Positions 50,424 through 62,857 of a DNA stretch of 64,000 nt are shown here, piece by piece. The position numbers and the translations under genes were made by a program. How positions within the stretch are numbered: position 1 is the first letter of the stretch; each line of letters starts with the position of its first letter. The notes under the pieces are model-generated. The model ran no database searches and had not been told where the DNA came from. It saw only the letters and a program-made list of their open reading frames with translations. The DNA comes from an uncultured Flavobacteriaceae bacterium (GTDB lineage Bacteria; Bacteroidota; Bacteroidia; Flavobacteriales; Flavobacteriaceae), in the NCBI GenBank assembly GCA_938092005.1, contig CALKOU010000003.1:83368-147367 (forward strand), in the 5' to 3' direction.

Positions 50424-52010
50424 ATGAGTTTTTTGGAAGAAATAGCACGCAGACGCACCTTTGGTATCATTTCGCATCCCGATGCGGGAAAGACAACACT
50501 TACAGAAAAACTACTCCTTTTTGGAGGTGCCATTCAAGAAGCAGGTGCTGTAAAGTCCAATAAAATAAAGAAAACAGCCACCAGTGACTTTATGGAAATC
50601 GAACGCCAACGTGGCATTTCGGTTGCTACTTCGGTGTTAGCGTTCTTATACAAAAACAAAAAAATAAACATTCTTGATACGCCTGGGCACAAAGATTTTG
50701 CCGAAGACACCTTCCGCACCCTCACAGCCGTTGATAGCGTGATTGTCGTGATTGACGTTGCAAAAGGTGTTGAGGAACAGACCGAAAAACTCGTATCGGT
50801 GTGTCGTATGCGAAATATTCCGATCATTGTTTTTATCAATAAACTCGACCGAGAAGGAAAAGACGCTTTTGATCTCTTAGACGAAGTGGAGCAAAAACTT
50901 GGGCTTACTACTGTTCCTTTGAGTTTCCCCATTGGAATGGGCTATGATTTTCAAGGCATCTACAACTTATGGAGAAACAACATTCGTCTTTTTGACGAAG
51001 AAAGCAAGACCACGGTTAGTGACAGCAACCTTGTTGATCGTTTGAGCGATCCGTTTTTAGAAAAAACGATTGGCGAGACTGCAAAAGCCACGTTGGAGGA
51101 AGAAATAGAATTAGTTCGTGAGGTCTATCCAACTTTTGACAGAGAAGCATACCTTAACGGTACGCAACATCCTGTATTTTTTGGCTCTGCCTTGAATAAT
51201 TTTGGGGTACAAGAATTACTTGACTGTTTTGTGGATATTGCACCGCCACCCCTCCCCAAAACAAGTGAAGAACGCACCATTGCGCCAGACGAAAATTCCT
51301 TTTCTGGGTTTGTCTTTAAAATTCACGCCAACATGGATCCCAAACACCGCGATCGATTGGCATTTATTAAAATCGTATCGGGAACCTTTACACGAAATGT
51401 ACCTTACCTTCACGTACGTCACAATAAAAAACTTAAATTCAGCAGTCCAAATGCGTTTTTTGCGGATAAAAAAGAGATCGTTGACGTGTCTTATCCCGGG
51501 GATATTGTGGGACTTCATGACACCGGAAATTTTAAAATTGGCGACACACTTACTTCTGGAGAGCGCATTCACTTTAGAGGGATACCGAGCTTTTCGCCCG
51601 AGCATTTTAGGTATATCAATAATGCCGATCCGATGAAGGCAAAACAGCTCAATAAGGGCATCGACCAGTTGATGGACGAAGGAGTTGCGCAGCTATTTAC
51701 CCTAGAGCTAAACGGACGTAAGGTAGTAGGCACCGTGGGCGCATTACAGTTTGATGTAATTCAATATCGTTTAGAACATGAGTATGGTGCCAGCTGTACG
51801 TATGAAAATCTAAACGTACACAAAGCATGTTGGGTGGAAGTAAAAGAAGCGGGCGAAACGGATTTCGCTGACTTTAAGCGAACCAAGTCCAAGTTTTTAG
51901 CAAAAGACAAACAAGGACAATTGGTATTCTTAGCAGATTCTGCCTTTACCCTGCAAATGACCCAAAGCAAATACCCTGGCATTAGCTTTCACGCAACTTC
52001 GGAGTTTTAG
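50424..52010 (+). CDS. prfC: Peptide chain release factor 3
   Basis: 528 aa; FGIISHPDAGKTTLTEKLLLFGGAIQEAGAVK; DTPGHKDFAEDT; NKLDREGKD. Confidence 0.96.
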   Translation: MSFLEEIARRRTFGIISHPDAGKTTLTEKLLLFGGAIQEAGAVKSNKIKKTATSDFMEIERQRGISVATSVLAFLYKNKKINILDTPGHKDFAEDTFRTLTAVDSVIVVIDVAKGVEEQTEKLVSVCRMRNIPIIVFINKLDREGKDAFDLLDEVEQKLGLTTVPLSFPIGMGYDFQGIYNLWRNNIRLFDEESKTTVSDSNLVDRLSDPFLEKTIGETAKATLEEEIELVREVYPTFDREAYLNGTQHPVFFGSALNNFGVQELLDCFVDIAPPPLPKTSEERTIAPDENSFSGFVFKIHANMDPKHRDRLAFIKIVSGTFTRNVPYLHVRHNKKLKFSSPNAFFADKKEIVDVSYPGDIVGLHDTGNFKIGDTLTSGERIHFRGIPSFSPEHFRYINNADPMKAKQLNKGIDQLMDEGVAQLFTLELNGRKVVGTVGALQFDVIQYRLEHEYGASCTYENLNVHKACWVEVKEAGETDFADFKRTKSKFLAKDKQGQLVFLADSAFTLQMTQSKYPGISFHATSEF

Positions 52011-52137
52011 GATTTTTTGCTACATTAGCATTGAACAACCCCAAACCTGTTCATATAAGAAAAGTAGCAGCTAAAGTAGCGTACGTATTTTGTATTACCT
52101 TTTTTGGGGTATTTTTTTAACTTAAAATAATGTACCC

Positions 52138-52611
52138 ATGAAAACCCATAACAACATTGGACTTGACACACAAAAATGTAAGGAACTAGCACATGCGCTT
52201 AATGACTTACTTGCTAATTATACCGTTTTTTATCAAAATTTACGCGGATTCCATTGGAATATCCAAGGGGAAAAATTCTTTGAACTGCACGAAAAATTTG
52301 AAGAATTGTATAACGACTTTTTTGAGAAAATAGATGAAGTAGCCGAGCGAATATTAACGCTTGGGCATGCGCCACAACACAAAAGCTCCGACTATCTAAA
52401 AATAGCTCAAATCAGCGAAAGCAATGAAGTTAGCAATGGAACTAAAGCCATTAAGGAAATTCTTGATGGATTTACAATACTGCTAAGCAAAGAGCGGCAT
52501 ATTCTTAATCTTTCTGGTGAGATTGATGATGAAGGTACCAATGCTCAAATGAGCGACTATATTCGAGAACAAGAAAAACTTGTTTGGATGTATTCTGCTT
52601 ACTTAAATTAA
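52138..52611 (+). CDS. dps: Dps-family DNA-binding ferritin-like protein
   Basis: 157 aa; LLANYTVFYQNLRGFHWNIQGEKFFELHEKFEELYNDFFEKIDEVAERIL. Confidence 0.93.
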   Translation: MKTHNNIGLDTQKCKELAHALNDLLANYTVFYQNLRGFHWNIQGEKFFELHEKFEELYNDFFEKIDEVAERILTLGHAPQHKSSDYLKIAQISESNEVSNGTKAIKEILDGFTILLSKERHILNLSGEIDDEGTNAQMSDYIREQEKLVWMYSAYLN

Positions 52612-52627
52612 AATGTAAGAAAAATAT

Positions 52628-52650
52628 AAACCCTCCAATTGGAGGGTTTT
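52628..52650 (+). terminator. Intrinsic terminator downstream of dps
   Basis: CCCTCC-AATT-GGAGGG followed by TTTT. Confidence 0.8.
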
Positions 52651-52666
52651 AACTTTTATCAAAATA

Positions 52667-53323
52667 ATGATGCGTATTCCAAAAGTGATTTACCAAACCT
52701 TTAAAACTTCAAAGGTGCCGCTTATAACCAAGTGGCATATCTGGAGGATGAAAAAAAGAAACCCAGAATACGCTTACCAGTTCTATGATGACGCTATGAT
52801 AGAAGATTTTATTCAAAATTCGTTTGAAAAGGACGTATTTGAATTGTATAAAAAAATAAATATCGGGGCAGCAAAAGCAGATTTTTTTAGATATGCCATC
52901 CTATATAAGAAAGGCGGCGTATACTTAGATATCGACAGCATGTTTCTCACCAAAATAGATGAAATCATAACACCCGAAGATAGTGCCGTAATTTCATTAG
53001 AAACACATGGTGTTAACTACGTGCAATGGGCGTTATTTTTTGAAGCAGGGCACCCATTTTTAAAAGAGACCTTAACGCAAATTATCGAGAACATCAAAAC
53101 AAACAAATACCCAAAAGATGTTTATCGCATGACGGGACCAGAAGTGTTTACTATGGCCATAAAAAAATGTAAAGAGGCAGCTGCGGTTCACTACAGAGAA
53201 ATTGGCGCAGATTATGACAAAAAAGCAAAATTTAGTTACCCTATGAGTAAATTTTTCTTGTACGGTTTTTCAAGAAAAACCCACTGGCGCAACCAATCAA
53301 AAACAAAAAACGTATTGAAATAA
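52667..53323 (+). CDS. Glycosyltransferase, sugar-binding DXD-motif (GT32-like)
   Basis: 218 aa; IPKVIYQTFKTSK; INIGAAKADFFRYAILYKKGGVYLDIDSM. Confidence 0.88.
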   Translation: MMRIPKVIYQTFKTSKVPLITKWHIWRMKKRNPEYAYQFYDDAMIEDFIQNSFEKDVFELYKKINIGAAKADFFRYAILYKKGGVYLDIDSMFLTKIDEIITPEDSAVISLETHGVNYVQWALFFEAGHPFLKETLTQIIENIKTNKYPKDVYRMTGPEVFTMAIKKCKEAAAVHYREIGADYDKKAKFSYPMSKFFLYGFSRKTHWRNQSKTKNVLK

Positions 53324-53329
53324 GCGTAT

Positions 53330-53362
53330 AAAAAAACCCTCCTGGTGGAGGGTTTTGTTTTT
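53330..53362. terminator. Bidirectional intrinsic terminator between convergent genes
   Basis: A7-CCCTCC-TGGT-GGAGGG-TTTTG-T7. Confidence 0.8.
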
Positions 53363-53674
53363 TTAGGCTTCGCCTGTTGGACCAAAGTTAAGGGGTATGG
53401 GCGGTTGCTCATAGTCTTTAACCTCTCCGTGGGCGGCTTCAAAACGCTGTACGTTCTCACCTAATGCTTTAAGAAAACGTTTGGCATGCTGTGGCGTTAA
53501 AATAATACGCGAACGTACTTTTGCCTTTGGCGCACCAGGCATGATATTAATGAAATCTACCACAAACTCAGACGCCGAATGGTTAATAATCGCCAAGTTT
53601 GAATAGGTACCTTGAGCCATTTCTGGGTCAAGCTCAATATTAATACTGCCTTCTTTTTTTGTTTTCTCACTCAT
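53363..53674 (-). CDS. DUF3467 domain-containing protein
   Basis: 103 aa; INIELDPEMAQGTYSNLAIINHSASEFVVDFINIMPGAPKAKVRSRIILTPQHAKRFLKAL; immediately downstream of rpoC. Confidence 0.88.
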   Translation of the reverse strand: MSEKTKKEGSINIELDPEMAQGTYSNLAIINHSASEFVVDFINIMPGAPKAKVRSRIILTPQHAKRFLKALGENVQRFEAAHGEVKDYEQPPIPLNFGPTGEA

Positions 53675-56600
53675 TAGACGTCTGCGCTTAATGATTTTTC
53701 AGCAATAAGTGCCTCATACTCGTCTGTATAGCCTACAATGATATCGTTGTACGCACGGTTACCCGTACCTGCTGGAATCTTGTGACCCACAATAACGTTT
53801 TCTTTCAAGCCCTCTAACGTATCTATCTTACCTGCTACTGCAGCTTCGTTAAGTACCTTAGTAGTTTCTTGGAACGACGCAGCCGAAATAAACGATTTGG
53901 TCTGTAAAGAAGCTCTTGTAATACCCTGAAGGATTGGCGTTGCTGTTGCATTAACAGCATCACGTGCTTCCACTAGGTTTTTATCTTCTCGTTTCAGCAA
54001 TGAATTTTCATCGCGTAATTGACGTGCTGTGATAATTTGACCTGCTTTGAGGTTTTCGGAATCACCCACTTCAACTACTACCTTTTGACCAAACAATGCG
54101 TCGTTTTCTTCAATAAAGTCTGACTTATGAACCAACTGACCTTCCAGGAACGTGGTATCACCAGAATCTTCAACACGTACTTTACGCATCATTTGACGAA
54201 CAACTACTTCGAAATGTTTATCGTTAATCTTCACACCTTGTAAACGATACACTTCTTGTACTTCGTTTACTAAGTATTGCTGAACAGCAGAAGGGCCTTT
54301 AATCGATAAGATATCGTTTGGTGTAATAGCACCATCAGATAACGGCATACCGGCTTTAACAAAATCATTTTCTTGTACTAAAATTTGATTCGAAAGCTTA
54401 ACCAAATATTTCTTGATTTGACCTGTGCGAGACTCAACAATGATTTCACGATTACCACGCTTAATCTTACCAAAGGTTACAACACCGTCAATTTCAGAAA
54501 CAACAGCTGGATTAGACGGGTTACGTGCTTCGAAAAGCTCGGTAACTCGTGGCAGACCACCTGTAATATCTCCAGATTTAGCAGACTTACGTGGAATCTT
54601 CACAAGAATTTTTCCGTTTTCAATTTTCTCGCCATCATCAACCATGATGTGGGCACCAACTGGAAGGTTGTACGACTGTAACGTAGTTCCTTTTGAATCC
54701 TTAATCAATAAAGTAGGAATAACTTTCTTGTTCCGTGATTCTGAAATTACTTTCTCTTGGAAACCAGTTTGCTCATCAATTTCAACTTGATAAGTTATAC
54801 CTTGCTCAATGTTTTCATAACCAATAGATCCTGAAAACTCAGAAATAATAACTCCGTTATATGGATCCCATTGACAAATCACATCGCCTTCCTTGATTTT
54901 TTGTCCGTCTTTGACAAACACAAAAGAACCGTAAGGAATGATGTTGGTACTTAACACGATACCCGTGTTTTTATCTACCAATTTGATTTCTGAGGTACGC
55001 GAGATAACAATCTTAACATCGTTACCATCGTTGTCTTTTCCATCTACTGTTTTGAGTTCTTCAATTTCAGCAACACCATCAAAACGCGCTGCTAATTTGT
55101 TTTCTTCAGAAATGTTCCCTGCAATACCACCTACGTGGAATGTACGTAGCGTAAGCTGCGTACCAGGTTCACCAATAGACTGAGCGGCAATTACACCAAC
55201 AGACTCACCTTGTTGCACCATTTTACCAGTAGCAAGGTTGCGTCCGTAACACTTGGCACAAATACCTTTTTTAGCTTCACAAGTCAAAGGCGAACGCACT
55301 TCAACACTTTCTAGTGGAGAGTCTTGAATTGCGTTGGCATGATCATCTAGTATATTTTCACCAGCAGCAACCAACACATCACCAGTTAGTGGGTGAATAA
55401 CATCGTGTAACGATACACGTCCAACAATTCTATCTCCGATTGGCTCAACGATTTCGTCATTTTTCTTAAGTGCTGAAACAGCAAGTCCTCGTAACGTGCC
55501 ACAATCCACATGGTTTACAATAACATCTTGCGCAACATCATGCAAACGACGTGTCAAGTAACCTGCATCGGCTGTTTTAAGAGCCGTATCCGCAAGACCT
55601 TTACGTGCACCGTGTGTGGAAATAAAGTATTCTAAAATTGAAAGCCCTTCTTTAAAGTTAGAAAGAATTGGATTTTCGATAATTTCTCCACCACCAGCGT
55701 TAGATTTTTTAGGCTTAGCCATCAATCCACGCATACCAGTCAACTGACGAATTTGCTCCTTAGAACCACGCGCTCCAGAATCCAACATCATGAAAACCGA
55801 GTTAAATCCTTGCTGATCTTCGCTAATGCGCTTCATGGCAAGTTCGGTAAGCTTTGCGTTTGTTGATGTCCAAATATCAATTACCTGGTTGTAACGTTCG
55901 TTATTGGTAATAAGTCCCATGTTGTAGTTTGCAATAATGCCATCTACTTGACCATTGGCCTCATCAATAAGTGTCGTCTTTTCTTTTGGAATAATAATAT
56001 CCCCAAGGCTAAACGACAATCCACCTTTGAATGCAAAAGAGAATCCCATATCCTTAATTTTATCAAGGAATTCAGCTGTTTCGGGAACGCTCGTCACTTT
56101 TAGAATGTTACCAATAATACCACGAAGTGACTTTTTAGTCAATACCTGGTTAATGTAACCTGCTTTTTCAGGAACATGTTGGTTAAACAATATACGTCCA
56201 ACTGTAGTTTCAATAATTTGGTATACAAGCTCACCTGCATCATTGAAATCCTTAGCGCGGATATTAACCATAGCGTTAAGGTCTACCTTACCTTCATTGA
56301 ATGCAATATTTACCTCATCTGCGCTATAGAATGTCAAGCCTTCCCCTTTAACCTTCTGGTCTTTGGTAGATTTTCTAGCTTTTGTCATGTAGTACAACCC
56401 AAGCACCATATCCTGCGATGGAACCGTAATCGGAGAGCCGTTTGCAGGGTTTAGGATATTGTGCGATGCCAACATAAGCAGTTGTGCTTCTAAAATGGCT
56501 TCTGGTCCTAGTGGTAAGTGGACTGCCATTTGATCCCCATCAAAGTCAGCGTTAAATGCTGTACATGCTAGTGGGTGTAGTTGGATTGCTTTACCTTCAA

Positions 56601-57975
56601 TCAACTTTGGCTGGAATGCCTGAATACCCAATCGGTGTAAGGTGGGGGCCCGGTTCAATAGTACGGGATGTCCTTTAAGTACATTCTCTAAGATATCCCA
56701 TACAACAGGCTCACGCTTATCAATAATTTTCTTTGCAGATTTAACCGTCTTCACAATACCGCGCTCAATAAGCTTACGGATGATAAATGGCTTATACAAT
56801 TCGGCTGCCATGTTTTTCGGCAATCCACATTCGTATAATTTCAATTCTGGTCCAACAACAATTACCGAACGTGCCGAATAATCAACACGTTTTCCAAGTA
56901 AGTTTTGACGGAAACGTCCTTGCTTCCCCTTTAAAGAATCAGAAAGGGATTTCAACGGACGATTTGCATCTGTTTTTACCGCTGAAGATTTACGTGTATT
57001 GTCAAATAACGAGTCTACAGATTCTTGTAGCATTCGTTTTTCGTTACGTAAAATCACCTCAGGTGCTTTAATCTCTAACAAACGCTTTAAACGGTTGTTA
57101 CGTATAATCACACGGCGGTACAAGTCATTTAAATCAGAGGTAGCAAAACGACCACCATCTAATGGTACCAATGGACGTAATTCTGGTGGAATTACGGGAA
57201 CCACTTTCATAATCATCCACTCGGGACGATTCTCACGATTTTTGTTTGCATCACGAAGGGCTTCAACTACTTGTAAACGTTTTAGCGCCTCTGTTTTACG
57301 TTGCTTTGATGTTTCATTGTTTGCTTTATCGCGAAGCTGATAAGAAAGCTCATCCAAATCAATACGATTCAGAATATCAATCAAACATTCAGCACCCATT
57401 TTAGCAATAAACTTATTTGGATCGCTGTCTTCTAAGTACTGGTTATCCTGTGGAAGTTTTTCCATGATATTCAGGTACTCTTCTTCTGTCAAGAAATCCA
57501 TTTTCTGAACAGGCTCTCCTTCTTCATTTGTTGCAATACCTGGTTGGATAACCACATAACGCTCGTAATAAATGATCATGTCTAACTTCTTAGAAGGAAG
57601 ACCAAGTAGGTAACCTATTTTATTAGGAAGTGAACGGAAGTACCAAATGTGCGCAACAGGAACCACCAAACTGATGTGACCTACACGATCACGTCGTACT
57701 TTCTTCTCGGTAACCTCAACCCCACAACGGTCACAAACGATTCCCTTATAACGAATACGTTTGTACTTTCCACAAGCACATTCAAAATCCTTTACAGGAC
57801 CAAAGATGCGTTCACAAAAAAGACCATCACGTTCAGGTTTGTGTGTGCGATAATTGATGGTTTCTGGCTTTAAGACTTCACCTCTTGAAGCGGCCAAAAT
57901 AGTTTCGGGCGATGAAAGCCCAATAGAGATTTTATTAAAATCCTTTTGTTGTTGTACTTCGTTTATACGTGCCAT
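53674..57975 (-). CDS. rpoC: DNA-directed RNA polymerase subunit beta'
   Basis: 1433 aa; [38 protein letters not shown]. Confidence 0.99.
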   Translation of the reverse strand: MARINEVQQQKDFNKISIGLSSPETILAASRGEVLKPETINYRTHKPERDGLFCERIFGPVKDFECACGKYKRIRYKGIVCDRCGVEVTEKKVRRDRVGHISLVVPVAHIWYFRSLPNKIGYLLGLPSKKLDMIIYYERYVVIQPGIATNEEGEPVQKMDFLTEEEYLNIMEKLPQDNQYLEDSDPNKFIAKMGAECLIDILNRIDLDELSYQLRDKANNETSKQRKTEALKRLQVVEALRDANKNRENRPEWMIMKVVPVIPPELRPLVPLDGGRFATSDLNDLYRRVIIRNNRLKRLLEIKAPEVILRNEKRMLQESVDSLFDNTRKSSAVKTDANRPLKSLSDSLKGKQGRFRQNLLGKRVDYSARSVIVVGPELKLYECGLPKNMAAELYKPFIIRKLIERGIVKTVKSAKKIIDKREPVVWDILENVLKGHPVLLNRAPTLHRLGIQAFQPKLIEGKAIQLHPLACTAFNADFDGDQMAVHLPLGPEAILEAQLLMLASHNILNPANGSPITVPSQDMVLGLYYMTKARKSTKDQKVKGEGLTFYSADEVNIAFNEGKVDLNAMVNIRAKDFNDAGELVYQIIETTVGRILFNQHVPEKAGYINQVLTKKSLRGIIGNILKVTSVPETAEFLDKIKDMGFSFAFKGGLSFSLGDIIIPKEKTTLIDEANGQVDGIIANYNMGLITNNERYNQVIDIWTSTNAKLTELAMKRISEDQQGFNSVFMMLDSGARGSKEQIRQLTGMRGLMAKPKKSNAGGGEIIENPILSNFKEGLSILEYFISTHGARKGLADTALKTADAGYLTRRLHDVAQDVIVNHVDCGTLRGLAVSALKKNDEIVEPIGDRIVGRVSLHDVIHPLTGDVLVAAGENILDDHANAIQDSPLESVEVRSPLTCEAKKGICAKCYGRNLATGKMVQQGESVGVIAAQSIGEPGTQLTLRTFHVGGIAGNISEENKLAARFDGVAEIEELKTVDGKDNDGNDVKIVISRTSEIKLVDKNTGIVLSTNIIPYGSFVFVKDGQKIKEGDVICQWDPYNGVIISEFSGSIGYENIEQGITYQVEIDEQTGFQEKVISESRNKKVIPTLLIKDSKGTTLQSYNLPVGAHIMVDDGEKIENGKILVKIPRKSAKSGDITGGLPRVTELFEARNPSNPAVVSEIDGVVTFGKIKRGNREIIVESRTGQIKKYLVKLSNQILVQENDFVKAGMPLSDGAITPNDILSIKGPSAVQQYLVNEVQEVYRLQGVKINDKHFEVVVRQMMRKVRVEDSGDTTFLEGQLVHKSDFIEENDALFGQKVVVEVGDSENLKAGQIITARQLRDENSLLKREDKNLVEARDAVNATATPILQGITRASLQTKSFISAASFQETTKVLNEAAVAGKIDTLEGLKENVIVGHKIPAGTGNRAYNDIIVGYTDEYEALIAEKSLSADV

Positions 57976-57987
57976 ATCAATTTTTTA

Positions 57988-60900
57988 TTATTCTTCTAAT
58001 CGAATATCAAGACCAAGGCCTTTAAGTTCGTGCATCAATACGTTAAAGGACTCAGGAAGACCAGGCTTAGGCATGGCTTCACCCTTAACAATTGACTCGT
58101 ATGTTTTTGCTCTACCGATAACGTCATCAGACTTCACAGTCAAGATTTCTTGAAGTGTACTAGATGCGCCATAAGCCTCAAGTGCCCAAACTTCCATTTC
58201 TCCAAATCGCTGTCCACCAAACTGCGCCTTACCACCAAGCGGTTGTTGCGTAATAAGTGAGTATGGTCCAATCGAACGTGAGTGCATTTTGTCGTCAACC
58301 ATGTGGCCGAGTTTAAGCATATAAATCACACCAACTGTTGCCGGTTGATCAAAACGCTCTCCAGTTCCACCATCATACAAATAGGTATGGCCAAACTGTG
58401 GCACACCCGCTTCTTGCGTAATGGTATCAATCTGTTCGTTAGTTGCACCATCAAAAATTGGCGTAGCAAATGTTTTACCCATTTTCTGACCTGCCCATCC
58501 AAGAACCGTTTCGTAAATCTGTCCAATATTCATTCGTGAAGGTACCCCAAGCGGGTTCAATACGATATCAACGGGCGTCCCGTCTTCTAAGAATGGCATG
58601 TCTTCTTGACGTACAATACGTGCAACAATACCTTTATTCCCGTGACGTCCCGCCATCTTATCCCCTACTTTAAGCTTACGTTTCTTAGCGATATAAACTT
58701 TAGCAAGTTTTAAGATTCCAGCTGGTAATTCATCTCCTACAGATATGGTAAACTTATTTCTACGTAATGCACCTTGTAAATCATTTTCTTTGATTTTATA
58801 GTTGTGCATCAAGTCGTTTACAAGACTATTGACACGTTTGTCTACTGTCCAATCGGAGTTGACAAGGTGAGAATAATCATCAACTGCATTAAGCATTTTT
58901 AAGGTAAATTTCTTTCCTTTCGGCATCACTTCTTCTCCCAAGTCGTTCATCACGCCCTGACAGGTTTTACCGCTAAGAATTGAAAATAGCTTTTCTACTA
59001 ATACAGCATTTAGTTTTTCAAACTTTACATCATAGCTATCTTCTAATTCCATGATAGCTTCTTTGTCTTGTGAACGCTTTCGCTTATCCTTAAGGATACG
59101 CGTAAAGAGTTTTTTATCAATCACAACTCCGTTGAGTGATGGAGAAGCTTTTAAAGAAGCGTCTTTAACATCACCTGCCTTGTCACCAAAAATGGCACGT
59201 AACAGTTTTTCTTCGGGTGTTGGATCAGATTCTCCTTTAGGCGTAATCTTTCCAATAAGGATATCACCAGCGCCAACTTCGGCACCAACGCGAATCATCC
59301 CGTTTTCATCCAAATCTTTAGTAGCTTCTTCGCTAACGTTTGGAATGTCGTTTGTAAGTTCCTCTTTCCCTAGTTTGGTATCACGAACCTCTAACGAATA
59401 TTCATCAATATGAATAGATGTAAAGACGTCGTTACGAACTACTTTTTCAGAAATAACAATCGCATCTTCAAAGTTGTAACCTTTCCATGGCATAAAGGCA
59501 ACCTTCATGTTACGCCCAAGGGCTAACTCACCATTTTCAGTTGCATATCCCTGACAAAGTACTTGACCTCTTTTCACACGGTCTCCAATAGAAACAATGG
59601 GTTTTAGGTTGATACAAGTACCCTGGTTGGTCTTTCTAAACTTAACGAGCTCATATGTTTTTTCATCCGTATCAAAAGACACTAGTCTTTCGTCGTCAGA
59701 CATATCATACTGAATCGTAATTTTTTGAGCATCTACATAGATAACCTTACCATCCCCTTCAGCGTTGATAAGCACTCGTGAGTCTGTAGCCACTTGACGC
59801 TCCAATCCAGTTCCTACAATAGGAGCCTGTGGGCGTAGTAATGGTACTGCCTGGCGCATCATGTTTGATCCCATCAAAGCACGGTTTGCATCATCGTGTT
59901 CCAAGAATGGAATTAACGAAGCAGAAATAGATGCAATCTGGTTTGGTGCAACATCCGTGTAATCCACTTCTGTTTTGTCAATTACCGGATAATCAGCCTC
60001 AGAACGTGCTATAATTTTATCAGCAGCAATTTCGCCAGATGCTGTTTTCTCAATGTTTGCTTGTGCAAAAAGTTTTCCTTCCTCTTCCTCAGCAGATAAG
60101 TATTGTGATGCAGACATGTCTACAACACCTTCATTTACTTTGTAGTAAGGGGTTTCAATAAACCCAAGGTTGTTCACTTTTGCAAACACACCCAAGGAAG
60201 AAATCAAACCAATGTTTGGTCCTTCAGGTGTTTCAATCGGACATAATCTTCCGTAGTGCGTGTAGTGTACGTCACGTACCTCAAATCCAGCACGCTCTCT
60301 TGATAAACCACCAGGGCCCAAAGCCGATAAGCGACGTTTGTGCGTGATTTCAGCTAATGGATTGGTTTGATCCATAAACTGAGAAAGCTGGTTGGTGCCA
60401 AAGAACGAATTGATAACCGAAGACAGTGTCTTGGCATTAATCAAATCGATAGGCGTAAACACTTCATTATCACGAACGTTCATACGCTCACGAATGGTAC
60501 GCGCCATTCGAGAAAGACCAACACCAAATTGAGATGAAAGTTGCTCTCCTACAGTACGAACACGACGGTTTGATAAGTGATCAATATCATCGATTTCAGC
60601 TTTTGAGTTGATTAGCTCAATCAAATACTTGATAATGGTGATAATATCATCTTTAGTCAGTACTTGTTTGTCCATTTCAATGTCCAAACCAAGTTTTTTG
60701 TTCATTCTATAACGACCAACTTCACCAAGGTTATAGCGCTGGTCAGAGAAGAACAATTTGTCAATAATACCACGAGCTGTTTCTTCATCTGGCGGTTCAG
60801 CATTACGCAACTGACGGTAGATGTGTTCAACCGCTTCTTTCTCGGAGTTTGTTGGATCCTTTTGAAGGGTGTTGTGAATAATTGCGTAGTCGGCAGATTG

Positions 60901-61800
60901 CAATTCTTCTTTGTGTAGCAAAATAGTAGTAGCATTAGCTTCTAAAATTTGATCGATGTGGTCTTTTTCAAGAACGGTATCACGATCCAATACAATTTCG
61001 TTACGCTCAATAGAAACTACCTCACCTGTATCTTCATCTACAAAATCTTCAAACCATGTATTCAGTACACGAGCGGCAAGCTTGCGACCCAATACTTTTT
61101 TGAGACCTGTTTTCGAAACTTTAACTTCTTCTGCAAGGTCAAATATTTCAAGAATATCTTTATCACGTTCATACCCAATGGCGCGGAAAAGCGTGGTAAC
61201 AGGTAACTTTTTCTTACGGTCAATGTATGCGTACATCACACTATTGATATCCGTAGCAAATTCAATCCATGATCCTTTGAAAGGAATCACACGAGCTGAA
61301 TAAAGTTTGGTACCATTTGCATGGAACGATTGACCAAAAAATACACCAGGAGAGCGGTGCAACTGTGACACAACAATACGCTCAGCACCGTTAATAACAA
61401 ACGTACCACTAGGCGTCATGTAAGGGATTACGCCTAAATATACATCTTGAACGATGGTTTCAAAATCTTCGTGTTCAGGATCTGTACAATACAGTTTAAG
61501 ACGTGCCTTTAAGGGAACGCTGTATGTTAAACCACGTTCAATACATTCTTGTATGCTATAACGAGGTGGATCTACAAAATAATCCAAGAACTCAAGGACA
61601 AACTGGTTTCTAGTATCAGAAATAGGAAAATTTTCCATGAAGGTGTTGTACAAACCTTCATTACCACGTTCGTCGGACTTTGTTTCTAATTGAAAAAAGT
61701 CTTGGAAAGATTTAATTTGAATATCTAAAAAATCTGGGTAGGGAGGGGTACCAATGGCCGAAGCAAAATTGTGTCGGGTTGCGCTTGTCGTGTTGGACAT
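57988..61800 (-). CDS. rpoB: DNA-directed RNA polymerase subunit beta
   Basis: 1270 aa; [54 protein letters not shown]. Confidence 0.99.
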   Translation of the reverse strand: MSNTTSATRHNFASAIGTPPYPDFLDIQIKSFQDFFQLETKSDERGNEGLYNTFMENFPISDTRNQFVLEFLDYFVDPPRYSIQECIERGLTYSVPLKARLKLYCTDPEHEDFETIVQDVYLGVIPYMTPSGTFVINGAERIVVSQLHRSPGVFFGQSFHANGTKLYSARVIPFKGSWIEFATDINSVMYAYIDRKKKLPVTTLFRAIGYERDKDILEIFDLAEEVKVSKTGLKKVLGRKLAARVLNTWFEDFVDEDTGEVVSIERNEIVLDRDTVLEKDHIDQILEANATTILLHKEELQSADYAIIHNTLQKDPTNSEKEAVEHIYRQLRNAEPPDEETARGIIDKLFFSDQRYNLGEVGRYRMNKKLGLDIEMDKQVLTKDDIITIIKYLIELINSKAEIDDIDHLSNRRVRTVGEQLSSQFGVGLSRMARTIRERMNVRDNEVFTPIDLINAKTLSSVINSFFGTNQLSQFMDQTNPLAEITHKRRLSALGPGGLSRERAGFEVRDVHYTHYGRLCPIETPEGPNIGLISSLGVFAKVNNLGFIETPYYKVNEGVVDMSASQYLSAEEEEGKLFAQANIEKTASGEIAADKIIARSEADYPVIDKTEVDYTDVAPNQIASISASLIPFLEHDDANRALMGSNMMRQAVPLLRPQAPIVGTGLERQVATDSRVLINAEGDGKVIYVDAQKITIQYDMSDDERLVSFDTDEKTYELVKFRKTNQGTCINLKPIVSIGDRVKRGQVLCQGYATENGELALGRNMKVAFMPWKGYNFEDAIVISEKVVRNDVFTSIHIDEYSLEVRDTKLGKEELTNDIPNVSEEATKDLDENGMIRVGAEVGAGDILIGKITPKGESDPTPEEKLLRAIFGDKAGDVKDASLKASPSLNGVVIDKKLFTRILKDKRKRSQDKEAIMELEDSYDVKFEKLNAVLVEKLFSILSGKTCQGVMNDLGEEVMPKGKKFTLKMLNAVDDYSHLVNSDWTVDKRVNSLVNDLMHNYKIKENDLQGALRRNKFTISVGDELPAGILKLAKVYIAKKRKLKVGDKMAGRHGNKGIVARIVRQEDMPFLEDGTPVDIVLNPLGVPSRMNIGQIYETVLGWAGQKMGKTFATPIFDGATNEQIDTITQEAGVPQFGHTYLYDGGTGERFDQPATVGVIYMLKLGHMVDDKMHSRSIGPYSLITQQPLGGKAQFGGQRFGEMEVWALEAYGASSTLQEILTVKSDDVIGRAKTYESIVKGEAMPKPGLPESFNVLMHELKGLGLDIRLEE

Positions 61801-61849
61801 ATGGGTTTTAATTATTAAAAATTAATACTAGGGGCATAAAACACCAAAT

Positions 61850-61886
61850 GGTTTAAGCCCACGAACACAAGTTCGGGACTTAAACC
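61850..61886 (-). promoter_or_regulatory. Long imperfect hairpin in the rplL-rpoB intergenic region
   Basis: Minus strand GGTTTAAGTCCCGAACTTGTGTTCGTGGGCTTAAACC; arms GGTTTAAG/CTTAAACC, CCC/GGG and GAAC/GTTC. Confidence 0.7.
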
Positions 61887-61909
61887 TCTGGTTTGGATCG
61901 TAAGCTTAA

Positions 61910-62287
61910 TTACTTAAGCTCAACTTCAGCACCTGCTTCTTCTAATGAAGATTTCAGTCCTTCAGCTTCGTCTTTTGCTACACCTTCCTTAATTGGGCTA
62001 GGTGCATTGTCAACAAGTTCTTTTGCTTCCTTAAGACCAAGACCTGTAAGTTCTTTCACAAGCTTAACTACAGCAAGTTTAGAACCACCAGCGGCTTTTA
62101 GGATTACATCAAACTCAGTTTGTTCCTCAGCTGATTCACCACCACCACCGGCAGCAGGTCCAGCTACGGCAACGGCTGCTGCTGCAGGCTCGATACCATA
62201 TTCTTCTTTAAGGATGTCAGCCAATTCGTTGACTTCTTTTACGGTCAAGTTGACCAATTGTTCTGCAAAATCTTTTAAATCTGCCAT
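61910..62287 (-). CDS. rplL: 50S ribosomal protein L7/L12
   Basis: [42 protein letters not shown]...EEKTEFDVIL-type sequence. Confidence 0.98.
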   Translation of the reverse strand: MADLKDFAEQLVNLTVKEVNELADILKEEYGIEPAAAAVAVAGPAAGGGGESAEEQTEFDVILKAAGGSKLAVVKLVKELTGLGLKEAKELVDNAPSPIKEGVAKDEAEGLKSSLEEAGAEVELK

Positions 62288-62320
62288 TTTTGAACTATTT
62301 AATTGTTTTTGTTTTACGTT

Positions 62321-62842
62321 TTACGCTTCCTTTTCAGAAAGTGTTTTAATTATTCCAGCAAGGGTACCACCACCCGATTGTAGGGCAGATACCACGTTTT
62401 TCGCAGGCGATTGTAGCAACCCAATAATGTCGCCAATCAATTCGTCCTTAGATTTGATGTTCACCAAAGCTTCCACTTGATCGTCGCCCAAATAAACTGC
62501 TTCTTCTATAAAAGCACCTTTTAGTATAGGCTTTTCCGATTTTTTGCGAAACTCTTTAATCAGTTTTGCAGGTGCATTACCTGTTTCTGATAACATCATG
62601 GCAGTGTTTCCAACCAAGACCGTAGATAAATCTCCAAAGTCTCTGTCGGAAGCCTCCATGGCTTTGGCCAACAATGTGTTTTTTACAACTTCTAATTTTA
62701 TGTTTGCCTTAAAGCAGGCACGTCTTAAGTTCGAAGTTGTCTCGGCATTCAACCCAGATGCATCTGTTAAATAGATGTTGGAGTTGTCTGCGAGCTTGGC
62801 AGTTAACTGCTCAATAACGATTGCTTTTTCTTCTCGTGTCAT
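62321..62842 (-). CDS. rplJ: 50S ribosomal protein L10
   Basis: MTREEKAIVIEQLTAKLADNSNIYLTDASGLNAETTSNLRRACFKANIKLEVVKNTLLAKAM. Confidence 0.97.
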   Translation of the reverse strand: MTREEKAIVIEQLTAKLADNSNIYLTDASGLNAETTSNLRRACFKANIKLEVVKNTLLAKAMEASDRDFGDLSTVLVGNTAMMLSETGNAPAKLIKEFRKKSEKPILKGAFIEEAVYLGDDQVEALVNIKSKDELIGDIIGLLQSPAKNVVSALQSGGGTLAGIIKTLSEKEA

Positions 62843-62857
62843 AAATTCTGTACGCTA

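Noticed and set aside
60330-60450. Possible rifampicin-resistance substitutions in the RpoB cluster I region
   Set aside because: The motif [29 protein letters not shown] keeps the usual resistance-associated residues; visible differences look like lineage variation.
60664-60918. Antisense ORFs over rpoB, rpoC, hisS, priA and other genes in the supplied track
   Set aside because: They lie opposite clearly conserved coding frames, lack recognisable motifs and have compositions expected of reverse-frame translation.
61893-62480. 195-aa plus-strand ORF over rplL/rplJ
   Set aside because: Low-complexity Ser/Ala-rich reverse complement of the Ala-rich L7/L12 hinge and L10; not a separate gene.
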